Shown piece by piece: positions 15,232 through 23,328 of a DNA stretch of 60,914 bases; positions within the stretch are counted from its first letter, which is position 1, and each line of letters starts with the position of its first letter. Location: positions 1 through 60,914 of the forward strand of contig JAGHRT010000054.1 in the NCBI GenBank assembly GCA_018066245.1. The letters are read 5' to 3'. The DNA is from Candidatus Equimonas faecalis (GTDB lineage Bacteria; Bacteroidota; Bacteroidia; Bacteroidales; Bacteroidaceae). The notes below the pieces were generated by a model. The model had not been told where the DNA came from and did no database searches. It saw only the letters and a program-made list of their open reading frames with translations. The position numbers and the translations under genes are program-made.

Positions 15232-15729
15232 GTGGACTACGCATACATCGAACAGCTCCTTGAGCGCTACTTCCAGGCCGACACCACCGAACAGGAGGAG
15301 CGCATCCTGCAAGCCTTCTTCCGGCAAGACACCCTGCCCGCCCACTTGCAGCAATATGCCCCCCTCTTCCGCACGCTCGACCGCCTCGGCCGGCAGCAAC
15401 TGGGCGAAGGCTTCGACCGGCGCCTCCTCCAGCGTGCCGGACTGCCCCTCAACGACCGGCCCGCGCCCCGCGTAGCCCCGCGCCCGCTCACCCTCTTCGA
15501 CCGCGTGCGCCCCTACTTCCGAGCCGCAGCCGCCGTGGCCATCGTAGCCCTGCTCGCAGGCAGCGTGGAACGCGCCATCACACGCTCACCCCAGCCCCAG
15601 GCTCCCCTCGCCGTGCAGAAAGCGGCACCCGCCGAGAGCATCGCCTCCGAAATGGAGACCCTGCGCCCCATGCAGCCCCTCCAGCGCACTGCCGCCGCCG
15701 ACTCCGCAGCAGCCCCCCTGCCACAGTGA
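15232..15729 (+). CDS. probable membrane anti-sigma factor (GTG start)
   Basis: A 165-residue protein starting at GTG with MDYAYIEQLLERYFQADTTE, the typical opening of small proteins that follow ECF sigma genes in Prevotella and Bacteroides. The N-terminal about 90 residues are cytoplasmic, one membrane helix lies near 98-114 (AAAAVAIVALLAGS), and a short P/A/Q-rich outer part ends the protein. It is 47 bases downstream of the sigma gene. I infer that it holds the sigma factor at the membrane; no zinc-binding anti-sigma motif is visible. Confidence 0.65.
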   Translation: MDYAYIEQLLERYFQADTTEQEERILQAFFRQDTLPAHLQQYAPLFRTLDRLGRQQLGEGFDRRLLQRAGLPLNDRPAPRVAPRPLTLFDRVRPYFRAAAAVAIVALLAGSVERAITRSPQPQAPLAVQKAAPAESIASEMETLRPMQPLQRTAAADSAAAPLPQ

Positions 15730-15886
15730 GCACCTCACCCCGAACAAGAAACAATCTTGCTATATTAAAACACCCCCTCCCCCTCCCTTGTCTGAACTCA
15801 GGTTCAGTTCTCTCTCCACCCATTGGGCCGCCACCGGCCCCTGTCCCGCCGGCCGTCAGAGCCGCCATGGAAGGTCGCAGAATCCA

Positions 15887-15963
15887 TCGTACAGGACAGT
15901 AAAAACAAGTCCGCCGACAGGTAAAACTGTCGGCGGACTATTTCGTACTGTCGGCGGACTAAG
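15887..15963. repeat. 22-bp-type intergenic repeat locus 6
   Basis: A B-like unit (ATCGTACAGGACAG, 15886-15899) is followed by a facing pair of A units (hairpin 15907-15938) and one more forward A unit (CTGTCGGCGGACTAAG, 15947). The two forward A starts (15926 and 15947) are 21 bases apart. Confidence 0.85.
15907..15942. terminator. bidirectional terminator hairpin built from repeat units
   Basis: AGTCCGCCGACAG (15907-15919) pairs perfectly with CTGTCGGCGGACT (15926-15938) around a six-base loop. TATTT follows on the plus strand, and TTGTTTT follows on the minus strand beyond 15907. It sits between the convergent anti-sigma and FKBP genes. Confidence 0.78.
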
Positions 15964-16047
15964 GAAGGCCCGGCCAGAGAGGCGGCTGCCGCCTCCGGGC
16001 GAGGGGGCTCAGCCTCAGGGAGAGGGCCCTCAGCCTCAGGGCGGGAG

Positions 16048-16656
16048 CTACTTCCACACGGGCAGGGGATTGCCCGTGCGGGCATACTGCTTCAGCTCCA
16101 CGTCGAACTGCAACATGCTGTGGGCGGGAATGGCCGTAGTGGCCGCAGGACCATAGCCCAGCTGCCAGGGGATATAAACGTGCCAAAGGTCGCCGATGTG
16201 CATCTGTTGCAGGGCCGTGGTGAATCCCTCGACGGTGTTTTTCACCAGCAGGGCCGCAGGGCTGCACAGCGTGGGCGAGAAGATGCTCTCGTAGTCCTTG
16301 AAGAGTCCCGAGTGGTCGAACTGTTTGCCCGTGAGCAGGAGGCCTTGGTAGTTCACGCGGACCGAGTCGGTGTAGAGCGGGCAGCCCGACCCCGTGCCCT
16401 GCCTGTCGATGCGCACCACTATGGAGTTCTCCGGCGTGGCGGCGAGGGTGGTGGCATAGCTCTTGAAGATGCGCCACTTCGAGCTGCCCTGCGCAATCTC
16501 ATGCTGCGCCTGGGCATAGACGGCGGCGAAGGCCGAATCATTGCGCTCCTGCCAGCGGTCGTAGGTGTGGTCCTCCAGGCCGTCGGTGTCGGAGCAGGAA
16601 ATGATGGCCGGCAGGCAGATGGCCGCGCAAAGGAGGAAAAGAAGACGCTTCATCAT
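16048..16656 (-). CDS. FKBP-type peptidyl-prolyl isomerase lipoprotein
   Basis: A 202-residue lipoprotein: signal MMKRLLFLLCAAICLPAIISC (lipobox IISC), then a helical linker, then an FKBP domain from about residue 85 (DSVRVNYQGLLLTGKQFDHS, GFTTALQQMHIGDLWHVYIP, LGYGPAATTAIPAHSMLQF). The usual FKBP signature has F-D-S; the loops are longer than in FkpA. It should help fold envelope proteins from the outer-membrane or periplasmic face. Its ATG overlaps the glyS stop (ATGA), so it is the last gene of that operon. Confidence 0.9.
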   Translation of the reverse strand: MMKRLLFLLCAAICLPAIISCSDTDGLEDHTYDRWQERNDSAFAAVYAQAQHEIAQGSSKWRIFKSYATTLAATPENSIVVRIDRQGTGSGCPLYTDSVRVNYQGLLLTGKQFDHSGLFKDYESIFSPTLCSPAALLVKNTVEGFTTALQQMHIGDLWHVYIPWQLGYGPAATTAIPAHSMLQFDVELKQYARTGNPLPVWK

Positions 16657-18206
16657 TTCAGTTGCTTGAGGAGTGAGGGTATGCTGACTTTGTCCTCGAT
16701 GAGGGAGCGCAGGTCCTCGATGCGCACGCGCTGCTGCTCCATGGTGTCGCGGTCGCGCAGGGTTACGCAGCCGTCCTGTAGGGAGTCGGGGTCCACGGTT
16801 ACGCAGAAAGGCGTGCCTATGGCATCCTGCCGGCGGTAGCGCTTGCCGATTTGGTCCTTCTCCTCGTACGTGCAGTTGAAGTGGAACTTGAGTTCATCGA
16901 CGATGCGGCGGGCCAGTTCGGGCAGGCCGTCCTTCTTGGTCAGGGGGAACACGGCCAGCTTGACGGGGGCCAGGGCGGCGGGCAGGTGGAGCACCGTGCG
17001 TGTGTCGCCGCCGGGGAGCTGCTCCTCCTCGAAGGCGTGGCACATTATCGTAAGGAACATGCGGTCCACGCCGATGCTGGTCTCGATGACGTAGGGCGTG
17101 TAGCGTTCGTTCGTCTCGGGGTCGAAGTATTCGATTTTCTTGCCTGAGAACTGCGCGTGCTGGGAGAGGTCGAAGTTGGTGCGGGAGTGTATGCCCTCCA
17201 CCTCCTTGAAGCCGAACGGCATCCGGAACTCTATGTCGGTGGCGGCGTTGGCGTAGTGCGCCAGCTTGTCGTGGTCGTGGTAGCGGTAGTTGTCGGTGCC
17301 GAAGCCCAGGGCCTGGTGCCACGCCATGCGGCGCTCTTTCCACGTCTTGAACCATTCGAGTTCGGTGCCGGGCTTTACGAAGAACTGCATCTCCATCTGC
17401 TCGAACTCGCGCATTCGGAAGATGAACTGGCGGGCCACTATCTCGTTGCGGAAGGCCTTGCCGATTTGCGCAATGCCGAAGGGTACTTTCATGCGCCCCG
17501 TCTTTTGCACGTTGAGGTAGTTCACGAAGATGCCCTGGGCGGTTTCGGGCCGCAGGTAGATGGTGGAGGCTCCCTCGGCGGCGGCTCCCATTTCCGTCTT
17601 GAACATGAGGTTGAACTGGCGCACGTCGGTCCAGTTGCGCGTGCCGCTGATGGGGCAGGCTATCTCCTCGTCGATGATGATTTGCTTGAGGGCGGCGAGG
17701 TCGATGCCGCCTTCGGCGTTCATGGCCTGCTGGAAGCGCTCGTGCAGGGCATCGCGGCGTGCGGCGTTCTCCAGGCAGCGGGGATTGGTCTGGCGGAACT
17801 GTGCTTCGTCGAAGGCTTCGCCGAAGCGCTTGCGGCCTTTGGCCACTTCCTTGTCTATCTTGTCGTCGTACTTGGCCATCTGGTCCTCAATCAGGACGTC
17901 GGCCCTGTAGCGCTTCTTGCTGTCGCGGTTGTCAATGAGGGGGTCGTTGAACGCATCGACGTGGCCGGAAGCTTTCCAGATGGTGGGGTGCATGAAGATG
18001 GCGCTGTCGATGCCCACGATGTTCTCGTGGAGGAGCACCATGTACTGCCACCAGAATTGCTTGATGTTGTTTTTCAGTTCTACGCCGTTCTGGCCGTAGT
18101 CATAGACTGCGCCGAGTCCGTCGTAGATGTCGCTGGAGGGGAAGACGAAGCCGTACTCTTTGCAGTGCGAGACTATCTTCTTGAAAATGTCTTCTTGCTG
18201 TGCCAT
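16653..18206 (-). CDS. glyS: glycyl-tRNA synthetase
   Basis: Single-polypeptide class II (alpha2 type) enzyme charging tRNA-Gly. The 517-residue protein begins with the eukaryote-like GlyRS motif FVFPSSDIYDGLGAVYDYG. It contains the class II motif 2/3 regions (FRNEIVARQFIFRMREFEQM; ETSIGVDRMFLTIM) and a C-terminal anticodon-binding domain from about 410. This is the form normal for Bacteroidota. A repeat array fills the gap upstream; I see no consensus promoter there, so it may be transcribed with the glycosyltransferase genes. Confidence 0.96.
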   Translation of the reverse strand: MAQQEDIFKKIVSHCKEYGFVFPSSDIYDGLGAVYDYGQNGVELKNNIKQFWWQYMVLLHENIVGIDSAIFMHPTIWKASGHVDAFNDPLIDNRDSKKRYRADVLIEDQMAKYDDKIDKEVAKGRKRFGEAFDEAQFRQTNPRCLENAARRDALHERFQQAMNAEGGIDLAALKQIIIDEEIACPISGTRNWTDVRQFNLMFKTEMGAAAEGASTIYLRPETAQGIFVNYLNVQKTGRMKVPFGIAQIGKAFRNEIVARQFIFRMREFEQMEMQFFVKPGTELEWFKTWKERRMAWHQALGFGTDNYRYHDHDKLAHYANAATDIEFRMPFGFKEVEGIHSRTNFDLSQHAQFSGKKIEYFDPETNERYTPYVIETSIGVDRMFLTIMCHAFEEEQLPGGDTRTVLHLPAALAPVKLAVFPLTKKDGLPELARRIVDELKFHFNCTYEEKDQIGKRYRRQDAIGTPFCVTVDPDSLQDGCVTLRDRDTMEQQRVRIEDLRSLIEDKVSIPSLLKQLK

Positions 18207-18231
18207 TTTTCTTATTGTTTGGATTGTTTTT

Positions 18232-18318
18232 ACGGGTGTATAGTGTAGTTTTTCCTATCGGCGGAATAGTTTTTCCTGCCGTATAGGGTAGTTTTCGCGG
18301 TTGTATGGGATAGTGACG
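18232..18318. repeat. 22-bp-type intergenic repeat locus 7
   Basis: Plus-strand units start at 18232 (ACGGGTGTATAGTGTAG and T-run), 18254 (CCTATCGGCGGAATAG and T-run), 18275 (CCTGCCGTATAGGGTAG) and about 18297 (GCGGTTGTATGGGATAG). Spacings of 22, 21 and 22 bases fit the rule that A units are 21 and B units 22 bases long. Gap between the GT2 gene and glyS. Confidence 0.85.
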
Positions 18319-18335
18319 GGCGGTGTGTGGGGCGG

Positions 18336-19196
18336 TTATTTCTTGACGGCGGCGCGTATGACGAACCAGGCGTGGAGGATGGCGGTCTGCAGCCAGCCGT
18401 AGTGCTGGCGCATGATGCTGAAGCGCTCGCGCAGGGAGGCGTTGTGGTGCTGGTGGGTGGTGCCGCCTTCCGTGTCGAGGAAGTCGGCCACGGTGCCTAT
18501 TTGTCCGTCCTGTTCCAGCAGCGGTGTGAGCGGCAGGCTCTGGCGTGCGGCCTGGCGCATGATGCGTATGCACCAGTCGAAGTCGGCGCTGTAGCGGTAG
18601 TGCCCGTCGTCGTAGGGGAACTGGCGTGCGATGTCGGTGCGTGCGGCGAAGCTTTGGTGGCACACCACCATGCCGCTGCGGAAGCTGCGCCATGTGAGGC
18701 GGCGGGGCGGTGCGAGGCGGCGCTTTCGGATGAAGCGGCCCTCGTTGTCCACGATGTCGGTGTGGCCGTAGAGCACGGCGGGCCGGCGTTGCGGGTCGTT
18801 GCCTGCGAGGGCGGCCAGCCGGCTGAGGGTGTGGGGTGAGTGGAGGGTGTCGCCGGCGTTGATGTAGAGGATGTAGTGGCCGGTGGCCAGCTGGAGGGCC
18901 TTGTTCATGGCATCGTAGATGCCGTTGTCGGGTTCGGAGCGCACGATGAGTTCGTGGCGCTGGTCGGCCACGCTGTTGCGCTCCAGGTAGTGCTGGAGGA
19001 GGGTGAAGGTTTGGTCCTGGGAGTTGCCGTCAATCACCACGTGCTCCACGTGGGGATAGTCCTGCTGCTCGATGCTCCGTATGGTGCGTTCGATGTGGCT
19101 GGCGGCGTTGTAGGTAACGGTGGCGACGGTGAATTTCAGGGGGCCGTTGGGCTGGTTTTGCGGTCGGGGCGGTTCCGCGACAGGGTCGGGGGACAT
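18336..19196 (-). CDS. family 2 glycosyltransferase
   Basis: A 286-residue GT-A fold enzyme. VATVTYNAASHIERTIRSIE opens the nucleotide-binding domain; IDGNSQDQTF, RSEPDNGIYDAMNKAL and YINAGDTLH are typical of WcaA-like GT2 enzymes of polysaccharide synthesis. The N-terminal 20 residues are proline-rich and polar. The ATG follows a tract of 7-bp repeats that leaves no purine-rich ribosome site. Donor and acceptor are unknown. It pairs with the GT4 gene upstream. Confidence 0.88.
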   Translation of the reverse strand: MSPDPVAEPPRPQNQPNGPLKFTVATVTYNAASHIERTIRSIEQQDYPHVEHVVIDGNSQDQTFTLLQHYLERNSVADQRHELIVRSEPDNGIYDAMNKALQLATGHYILYINAGDTLHSPHTLSRLAALAGNDPQRRPAVLYGHTDIVDNEGRFIRKRRLAPPRRLTWRSFRSGMVVCHQSFAARTDIARQFPYDDGHYRYSADFDWCIRIMRQAARQSLPLTPLLEQDGQIGTVADFLDTEGGTTHQHHNASLRERFSIMRQHYGWLQTAILHAWFVIRAAVKK

Positions 19197-19201
19197 AGAG
19201 G

Positions 19202-19246
19202 TTAGGGGTTAAGGGTTATGGGTTATGGGTTAAGGGTTATGGGTTG
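19202..19246. repeat. 7-bp G-run repeat (telomere-like, quadruplex candidate)
   Basis: Six G-runs (GGGG at 19205, then GGG at 19213, 19220, 19227, 19234 and 19241) separated by TTAA or TTAT, a strict 7-base period on the plus strand. It lies exactly between the GT4 stop (19247) and GT2 start (19196). Spacing fits the G3-N4 pattern of four-stranded G structures on the template strand; the mRNA would carry the CCC side. Confidence 0.9.
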
Positions 19247-20476
19247 TCAGAAGGGCTGTCCTGCCAGCGCCTTGGTGTAGAGGCTGGCGTACTTTGAGGC
19301 TACGGCGGGTTCGGAGTAGGTCTGTACGGCCTTGAGGCGGGCCGTGCGGCGCAGGTGGCCGATGTGCGGGCTTTCGAGCACGTAGCGCAGTCCTCGGCGC
19401 AGGTCGGTGGCGTCGCGGTAGGCGCAGAGGTAGCCGTTCTTGAAGTGGTCTATCATTTCGGGCAGGCCGCCTATGCGGAAGCCGGCGCAGGGGAGGCCGC
19501 AGGCCATGGCTTCGACGATGGTGTTGGGGAGGTTGTCGCGCAGGGTGGGCATGGCCAGCACGTCGCAGGCTTGGTAGAGGCTGCGTATGGTCTGGTCGTC
19601 GCTGACGGGCCCTATGGGGATGAGCTTTCCCGTGCGGGGCGTGCGGCCTTGGGCGGCGCAGGCTTCGGCTGCTCCCTGACCGACGACGACGACGTCGGCG
19701 TCCATGTCGGCGGTGGCTTCCATGAGGTATTGTATGCCTTTGCGGGGGTCGCTGGCCTTGTAGGCTATGAAGAGTATGAGGGGGCGTGCGTCGGGCAGGT
19801 GGAGCTGCTGCCGGGCCTGGAGCTTGTCGGCTGCGGCGTAGAAGTTGGTGTCGATGGGGTTGGGTATGCAGGCGATGCTGTGGCCGCTGAGCAGGGGCGA
19901 TTTTCGGGCGAGGTCGGTGAGCCACTGGCTACAGCCCACGAAGTGGATGGGCATGAGGCCGTTGGCCGGCGCGTAGAGGGCGGCTTTGCGGGCGTAGGTG
20001 GCGGCGGCGAGGCGGGCCGTGAGGGTACACGTGCGGCAGGAGGTGCCGTCGTGCCATGCGGTACACTCGTCGGCGTGGTGGCACACGGCGGTGAAGGGCC
20101 ACATGTCGTGCATCGTCCACACCACGGGTTTGCCCGTGCGGCGTATGGCGGCAATGTTGTCGAGGGAGAGCATTCCCTGGTTTATCCAGTGGAGATGGAT
20201 GATGTCGGCTTCCTGAAAAGCGGGCAGGCGGGTGATGTCGCTGCCCTGCGTGGCGGCGTCGATGGCCCAGAGGTTGCGGCGGCGCAGCTTCTGATTGAGC
20301 CACACTTCCAGCCGCTCGGTGAGGAAATGCCGCCGGTCGGCCAGATGGTCGGGCAGGTCGTCGCGCGTGAGCAGGGAGGCGTCCAGCCCGTAGCGTTGCT
20401 CGGCCTGAATGATGCGGCGGGCGGCGATGGCTGCTCCGCCTGCGGTGGCGCTGGTATTGACGTGGAGAATTTTCAT
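19247..20476 (-). CDS. family 4 glycosyltransferase
   Basis: A 409-residue GT-B enzyme starting MKILHVNTSATAGGAAIAARRI. The N-terminal half has HLHWINQGMLS and MHDMWPFTAVCHHADECTAW, with a Cys/His cluster (CHHADEC, CRTC) common in WcaL-like Bacteroidota enzymes. The C-terminal donor-binding half has VPSDDQT-like and ALPTLRDNLPNTIVEAMACG-like sequence (E-x7-E region). It is likely to act in a surface polysaccharide pathway with the adjacent GT2. Confidence 0.9.
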   Translation of the reverse strand: MKILHVNTSATAGGAAIAARRIIQAEQRYGLDASLLTRDDLPDHLADRRHFLTERLEVWLNQKLRRRNLWAIDAATQGSDITRLPAFQEADIIHLHWINQGMLSLDNIAAIRRTGKPVVWTMHDMWPFTAVCHHADECTAWHDGTSCRTCTLTARLAAATYARKAALYAPANGLMPIHFVGCSQWLTDLARKSPLLSGHSIACIPNPIDTNFYAAADKLQARQQLHLPDARPLILFIAYKASDPRKGIQYLMEATADMDADVVVVGQGAAEACAAQGRTPRTGKLIPIGPVSDDQTIRSLYQACDVLAMPTLRDNLPNTIVEAMACGLPCAGFRIGGLPEMIDHFKNGYLCAYRDATDLRRGLRYVLESPHIGHLRRTARLKAVQTYSEPAVASKYASLYTKALAGQPF

Positions 20477-20538
20477 CGGAGGGGGATGGCCTCCTCGGTC
20501 TCTTTCTGCATGAAGGGGCGGCGGGGGCGGTGTTAGGG

Positions 20539-20640
20539 GTCTATAGGATTGTTGTGCGTAGTCTATAGGATGGTCGTGCGTAGTCTATAGGATGGTGTGT
20601 CCTGTCGGCGGACTTGTTTGTCCTCTCGTTGGACGGGCTG
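20539..20640. repeat. 22-bp-type intergenic repeat locus 8
   Basis: Three variant B units (GTCTATAGGATNGT, starts 20539, 20561, 20583) with near-identical 22-base sequences are followed by an A unit (GTCGGCGGACTTG, 20604) and a degenerate A unit (20625). The B units here carry GTGCGTA in place of the T-run, and so form a locally homogenised sub-family. Confidence 0.88.
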
Positions 20641-20677
20641 CCCGTTCCCTTTGGTGCGGGGGGAGGGAGCGTAGGGT

Positions 20678-21613
20678 TTAGAGTTTCCGGACGGCGGCTG
20701 CGATGCCCTCATACGGCAGGTCGCGGGCTGCTATCCGGCCTTTGGCATCGATGAGCAGGCAGCCGGGCACGTAGCGCAGGCCGTAGGTATTGCGCAGCGA
20801 GTCGAAGTCGCGGTCGTCAGCCTTGATTTCCTCCACGCGCACGCCGCCCCGTGCTTCGGCCTGCCGGCGGATTTCCTGCAAGAGCTGGGTGCTTTCGTAC
20901 TGGGTGCCGAGGGTGAACACGTAGGCTGCGGGCAGGCCGCCTTTCGTCAGGAGGGCGGGGGCTTTGGCGCCTGTGGCGGTGCGCAGCTGCGGGGCCAGGC
21001 GCTGGCGGAGGGCGGCCAGGCCGTTGTGCCGGGGCAGGGCTTTGCAGAGGAGGGCGAGAAGCGCAGTCGTGGGCTTGGCCTGCAGCGTCTCCACCCTGAC
21101 GAAGTATTTCTGGAACAGGGCTACGCTGGCCATGTCGGCGGGCCGGCGGCGGATGTAGGCTTCGGCGGACTTGCGCTGGGCGGCGAGGGGCTCGGTGGCG
21201 TGGCGCAGGCGGAAGGCGGTGAGGGAGTCGTTGGCCTCGGAGCCCGACACTTCGGCCTGGAGCAGGTGCTTGGCATCGGCTTCGTAGGTGAGGGCCACGC
21301 CGGGTTCGGCCACGAACATCGTCTCGGAGAAGTTGGGGAACATCAGCGTAAGGACGGTGGGCTCGCTCAGGGGGGTGGTGTAGTGGAAGTCGCCTTGGAC
21401 CACGTTGATGGTGTCGAAGCGTTGGAAGTCGGCCCCTTCGCCATAGACGTAGAGCTGCGCCTGTTGCAAGTGGTCGAAGCTTCCGCTGATTTCCGCCTGT
21501 CCGGGTGCGGCTCGGCGGCACGCCGCAAGCAGCACAGCCAGCGCAAGCCCCGCCCAGAGGGGAAGGGTGCGCAGGCTGCGGCTGTGGCTGTGGCTTTTCG
21601 TCGGCAGAAGCAT
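20678..21613 (-). CDS. DUF4369-type lipoprotein with thioredoxin-like C-terminus lacking CxxC
   Basis: A 311-residue lipoprotein (lipobox LAAC after a long hydrophobic segment). Residues about 40-140 form the beta-rich DUF4369 domain (ISGSFDHLQQAQLYVYGEGA, VVQGDFHYTTPL) found in Bacteroidota thiol-disulfide proteins. A helical linker follows, and the C-terminal 90 residues look like a thioredoxin fold (YVFTLGTQYESTQLLQEIRR, YVPGCLLIDAKGRI) but lack the redox CxxC. It may be structural or signalling rather than a reductase. It is the last gene after the TPR lipoprotein. Confidence 0.75.
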   Translation of the reverse strand: MLLPTKSHSHSRSLRTLPLWAGLALAVLLAACRRAAPGQAEISGSFDHLQQAQLYVYGEGADFQRFDTINVVQGDFHYTTPLSEPTVLTLMFPNFSETMFVAEPGVALTYEADAKHLLQAEVSGSEANDSLTAFRLRHATEPLAAQRKSAEAYIRRRPADMASVALFQKYFVRVETLQAKPTTALLALLCKALPRHNGLAALRQRLAPQLRTATGAKAPALLTKGGLPAAYVFTLGTQYESTQLLQEIRRQAEARGGVRVEEIKADDRDFDSLRNTYGLRYVPGCLLIDAKGRIAARDLPYEGIAAAVRKL

Positions 21614-21636
21614 GGCGTCGGCAGGCTTGAGGGGGC

Positions 21637-23328
21637 TTACTTCAGCAGGTTCTGGAAGGACGAGTCGCCCATGAGGGCGGCAAACTCAAGGTCGCGTGCG
21701 GCGTAGCCCTTGAGGGAGGCGTCCTTTCCTATGGCCTCGCGCAACTGGGCGATGGCTTCGCTCTCCTTGTTGGTGCGCATGGCCACGATGGCCTTGAGGT
21801 AGGCCGTAGTGGCGTCGGCATTCACCACGCTCTGGAGGGTCTTCTGTGCAGAAGCGTAGTCCTTGTTGAGAATCTGGGCGAGGGCGGCGCTGTTGGTGCG
21901 GCTGCCGGACAGGGCGTTCTGCGCCTGGGCGTACTGGCCTCGGGCTATGCAGATGTTGCCCAGCACTTCGTTGTAGTTGGCGGCATCGGTGGCCTGGCCC
22001 AACAGTATTTCAGCCTGATCCACGTCGCCGCCGGCCAGTGCCAGGAGCGACTTGTTGGCCTTCACCTCCTGGGCCGTGGCACTCTTCTGCGCGGCCTGGT
22101 TGAGGTAGGCTTCCGCCATGTTGGCGTCGCCGTGGCTGAAGGCCATCTGTGCCAGGTTGTTGTAGGCTCGGTAGTCGGAGGGGTACTGACGGGTGGTCTG
22201 CTGCAGAATCTTTTCCTGCTGGGCAGGGTCGTCGGTCAGCGTGGCGGCATAGAGCATCTCCTCGACAGAGAGTTGCGTGGGGTCGGTGCTGAACTGCTCC
22301 GTAATCTCGTCGTCGCTGCGGCCTATGAGTTCGTAGTTCACGCGGAGGCGGGCCCGGCGCAGGGCAGGCAGCACTTCTTCCGTCAGCTCCTTGAAGGCCA
22401 CGGAGAGGTTTTTGATTTGCTGCTCGCGCTCCTCGGGGTCGTCGTACATGCTCAGCACGCGGATGATGACCTCCTTGTCCTGAATGTTGCTTGCACTGAC
22501 GAGTTGCTGGAAGCCCTCCCAGTCCTCGGCGGTGTAGCGCGAATCGACGGGAGCCTTGAAGGCCATCTTCTTCAACTCACTCTCCACATACTGCTTGGAG
22601 GACTTCTCACGCGCGGCGGCGAGGTCGGTGTTCAGCTTCATGCCGCCGTCGGGCGAAGCGTAGGCGCTCACTTCAATGTTGTTAAGAGCGAAGCCCTTCT
22701 GGTCGGCCTTGATCTGGCGCAAGGTCTTCACGAAATCCTGCACGCTGACGCTCTTCAGCTCGGAGGTGCGGATGTTGGCCTGCTGAATGAGGTACTTGAT
22801 TTCAGCCGACTGGCTCTGCTCGATGGCGTACTGATAGGCATCCTTGCCGGTGGCCGTCTGCGCCCCATACACGGTGCGGGAGAGCAGGGTGGAGGTGGAG
22901 AGCACGCCATAGCCTATTTCCACGTCGGGCAGCGCCACGCTCTTCTTGCCCAGAGCAGCCTTGAAGGTGAGCCACAGGCGGCTCTGCTCCATTTGGGGCA
23001 CGTAGTCAAACTGCGTGCGCATGGTGTAGTTGGCCCCAAGCTTGTAGGAGACGGTCTGGTCGTTGCCCAGGATTTTCTCGCCTTGGAACGTCTGGCTCTG
23101 GCCGGTGGCCACGCCGCCCTCATAGCGGAGTTCGGGAATCACGGTTACCACGGCCTTTTTCTTCATGTACTTTTCGGGAAATCTGCCGTTGATGACAGCC
23201 TGCACCTTCCCGCCGTTGGCTTCGAGAGGCTGGGGCATGACGTTGAAGTTCTCAGGGCCAAGATTGCCCAGTTTGCTGCAACCGCACATCAGGAGTGCGG
23301 CGGCTGAAAGAATCGTTAGTCTATTCAT
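21637..23328 (-). CDS. TPR-containing lipoprotein with OmpA-like segment
   Basis: A 563-residue lipoprotein (lipobox MCGC). The first half is beta-rich with a conserved opening (NFNVMPQPLEANGGKVQAVI). Around residues 220-260, NIEVSAYASPDGGMKLNTDL followed by AAAREKSSKQYV resembles the peptidoglycan-binding OmpA C-terminal motif. The last 200 residues are tetratricopeptide-like helices (AYNNLAQMAFSHGDANMAEA). I know similar Bacteroidales proteins only as uncharacterised; a periplasmic scaffold is plausible. Its start overlaps the lgt stop region by 8 bases, so the lipoprotein is translated right after the enzyme that modifies it. Confidence 0.72.
   Translation of the reverse strand: MNRLTILSAAALLMCGCSKLGNLGPENFNVMPQPLEANGGKVQAVINGRFPEKYMKKKAVVTVIPELRYEGGVATGQSQTFQGEKILGNDQTVSYKLGANYTMRTQFDYVPQMEQSRLWLTFKAALGKKSVALPDVEIGYGVLSTSTLLSRTVYGAQTATGKDAYQYAIEQSQSAEIKYLIQQANIRTSELKSVSVQDFVKTLRQIKADQKGFALNNIEVSAYASPDGGMKLNTDLAAAREKSSKQYVESELKKMAFKAPVDSRYTAEDWEGFQQLVSASNIQDKEVIIRVLSMYDDPEEREQQIKNLSVAFKELTEEVLPALRRARLRVNYELIGRSDDEITEQFSTDPTQLSVEEMLYAATLTDDPAQQEKILQQTTRQYPSDYRAYNNLAQMAFSHGDANMAEAYLNQAAQKSATAQEVKANKSLLALAGGDVDQAEILLGQATDAANYNEVLGNICIARGQYAQAQNALSGSRTNSAALAQILNKDYASAQKTLQSVVNADATTAYLKAIVAMRTNKESEAIAQLREAIGKDASLKGYAARDLEFAALMGDSSFQNLLK

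Larger units (their letters stand above)
15730..16047. other. convergent gap with repeats and low-complexity G/C-rich sequence
   Basis: 318 bases between the anti-sigma gene and the FKBP gene. Besides the repeat locus at 15887-15963 it holds C-rich sequence just after the anti-sigma gene and a G-rich patch with short direct repeats (GAGGGGGCTCAGCCTCAGGG and a near copy, about 15998-16040). No gene is seen. Confidence 0.6.

Noticed and set aside
19202-19246. 7-bp repeats as a true telomere or linear replicon end
   Set aside because: The tract is short and internal, between two co-directional genes.
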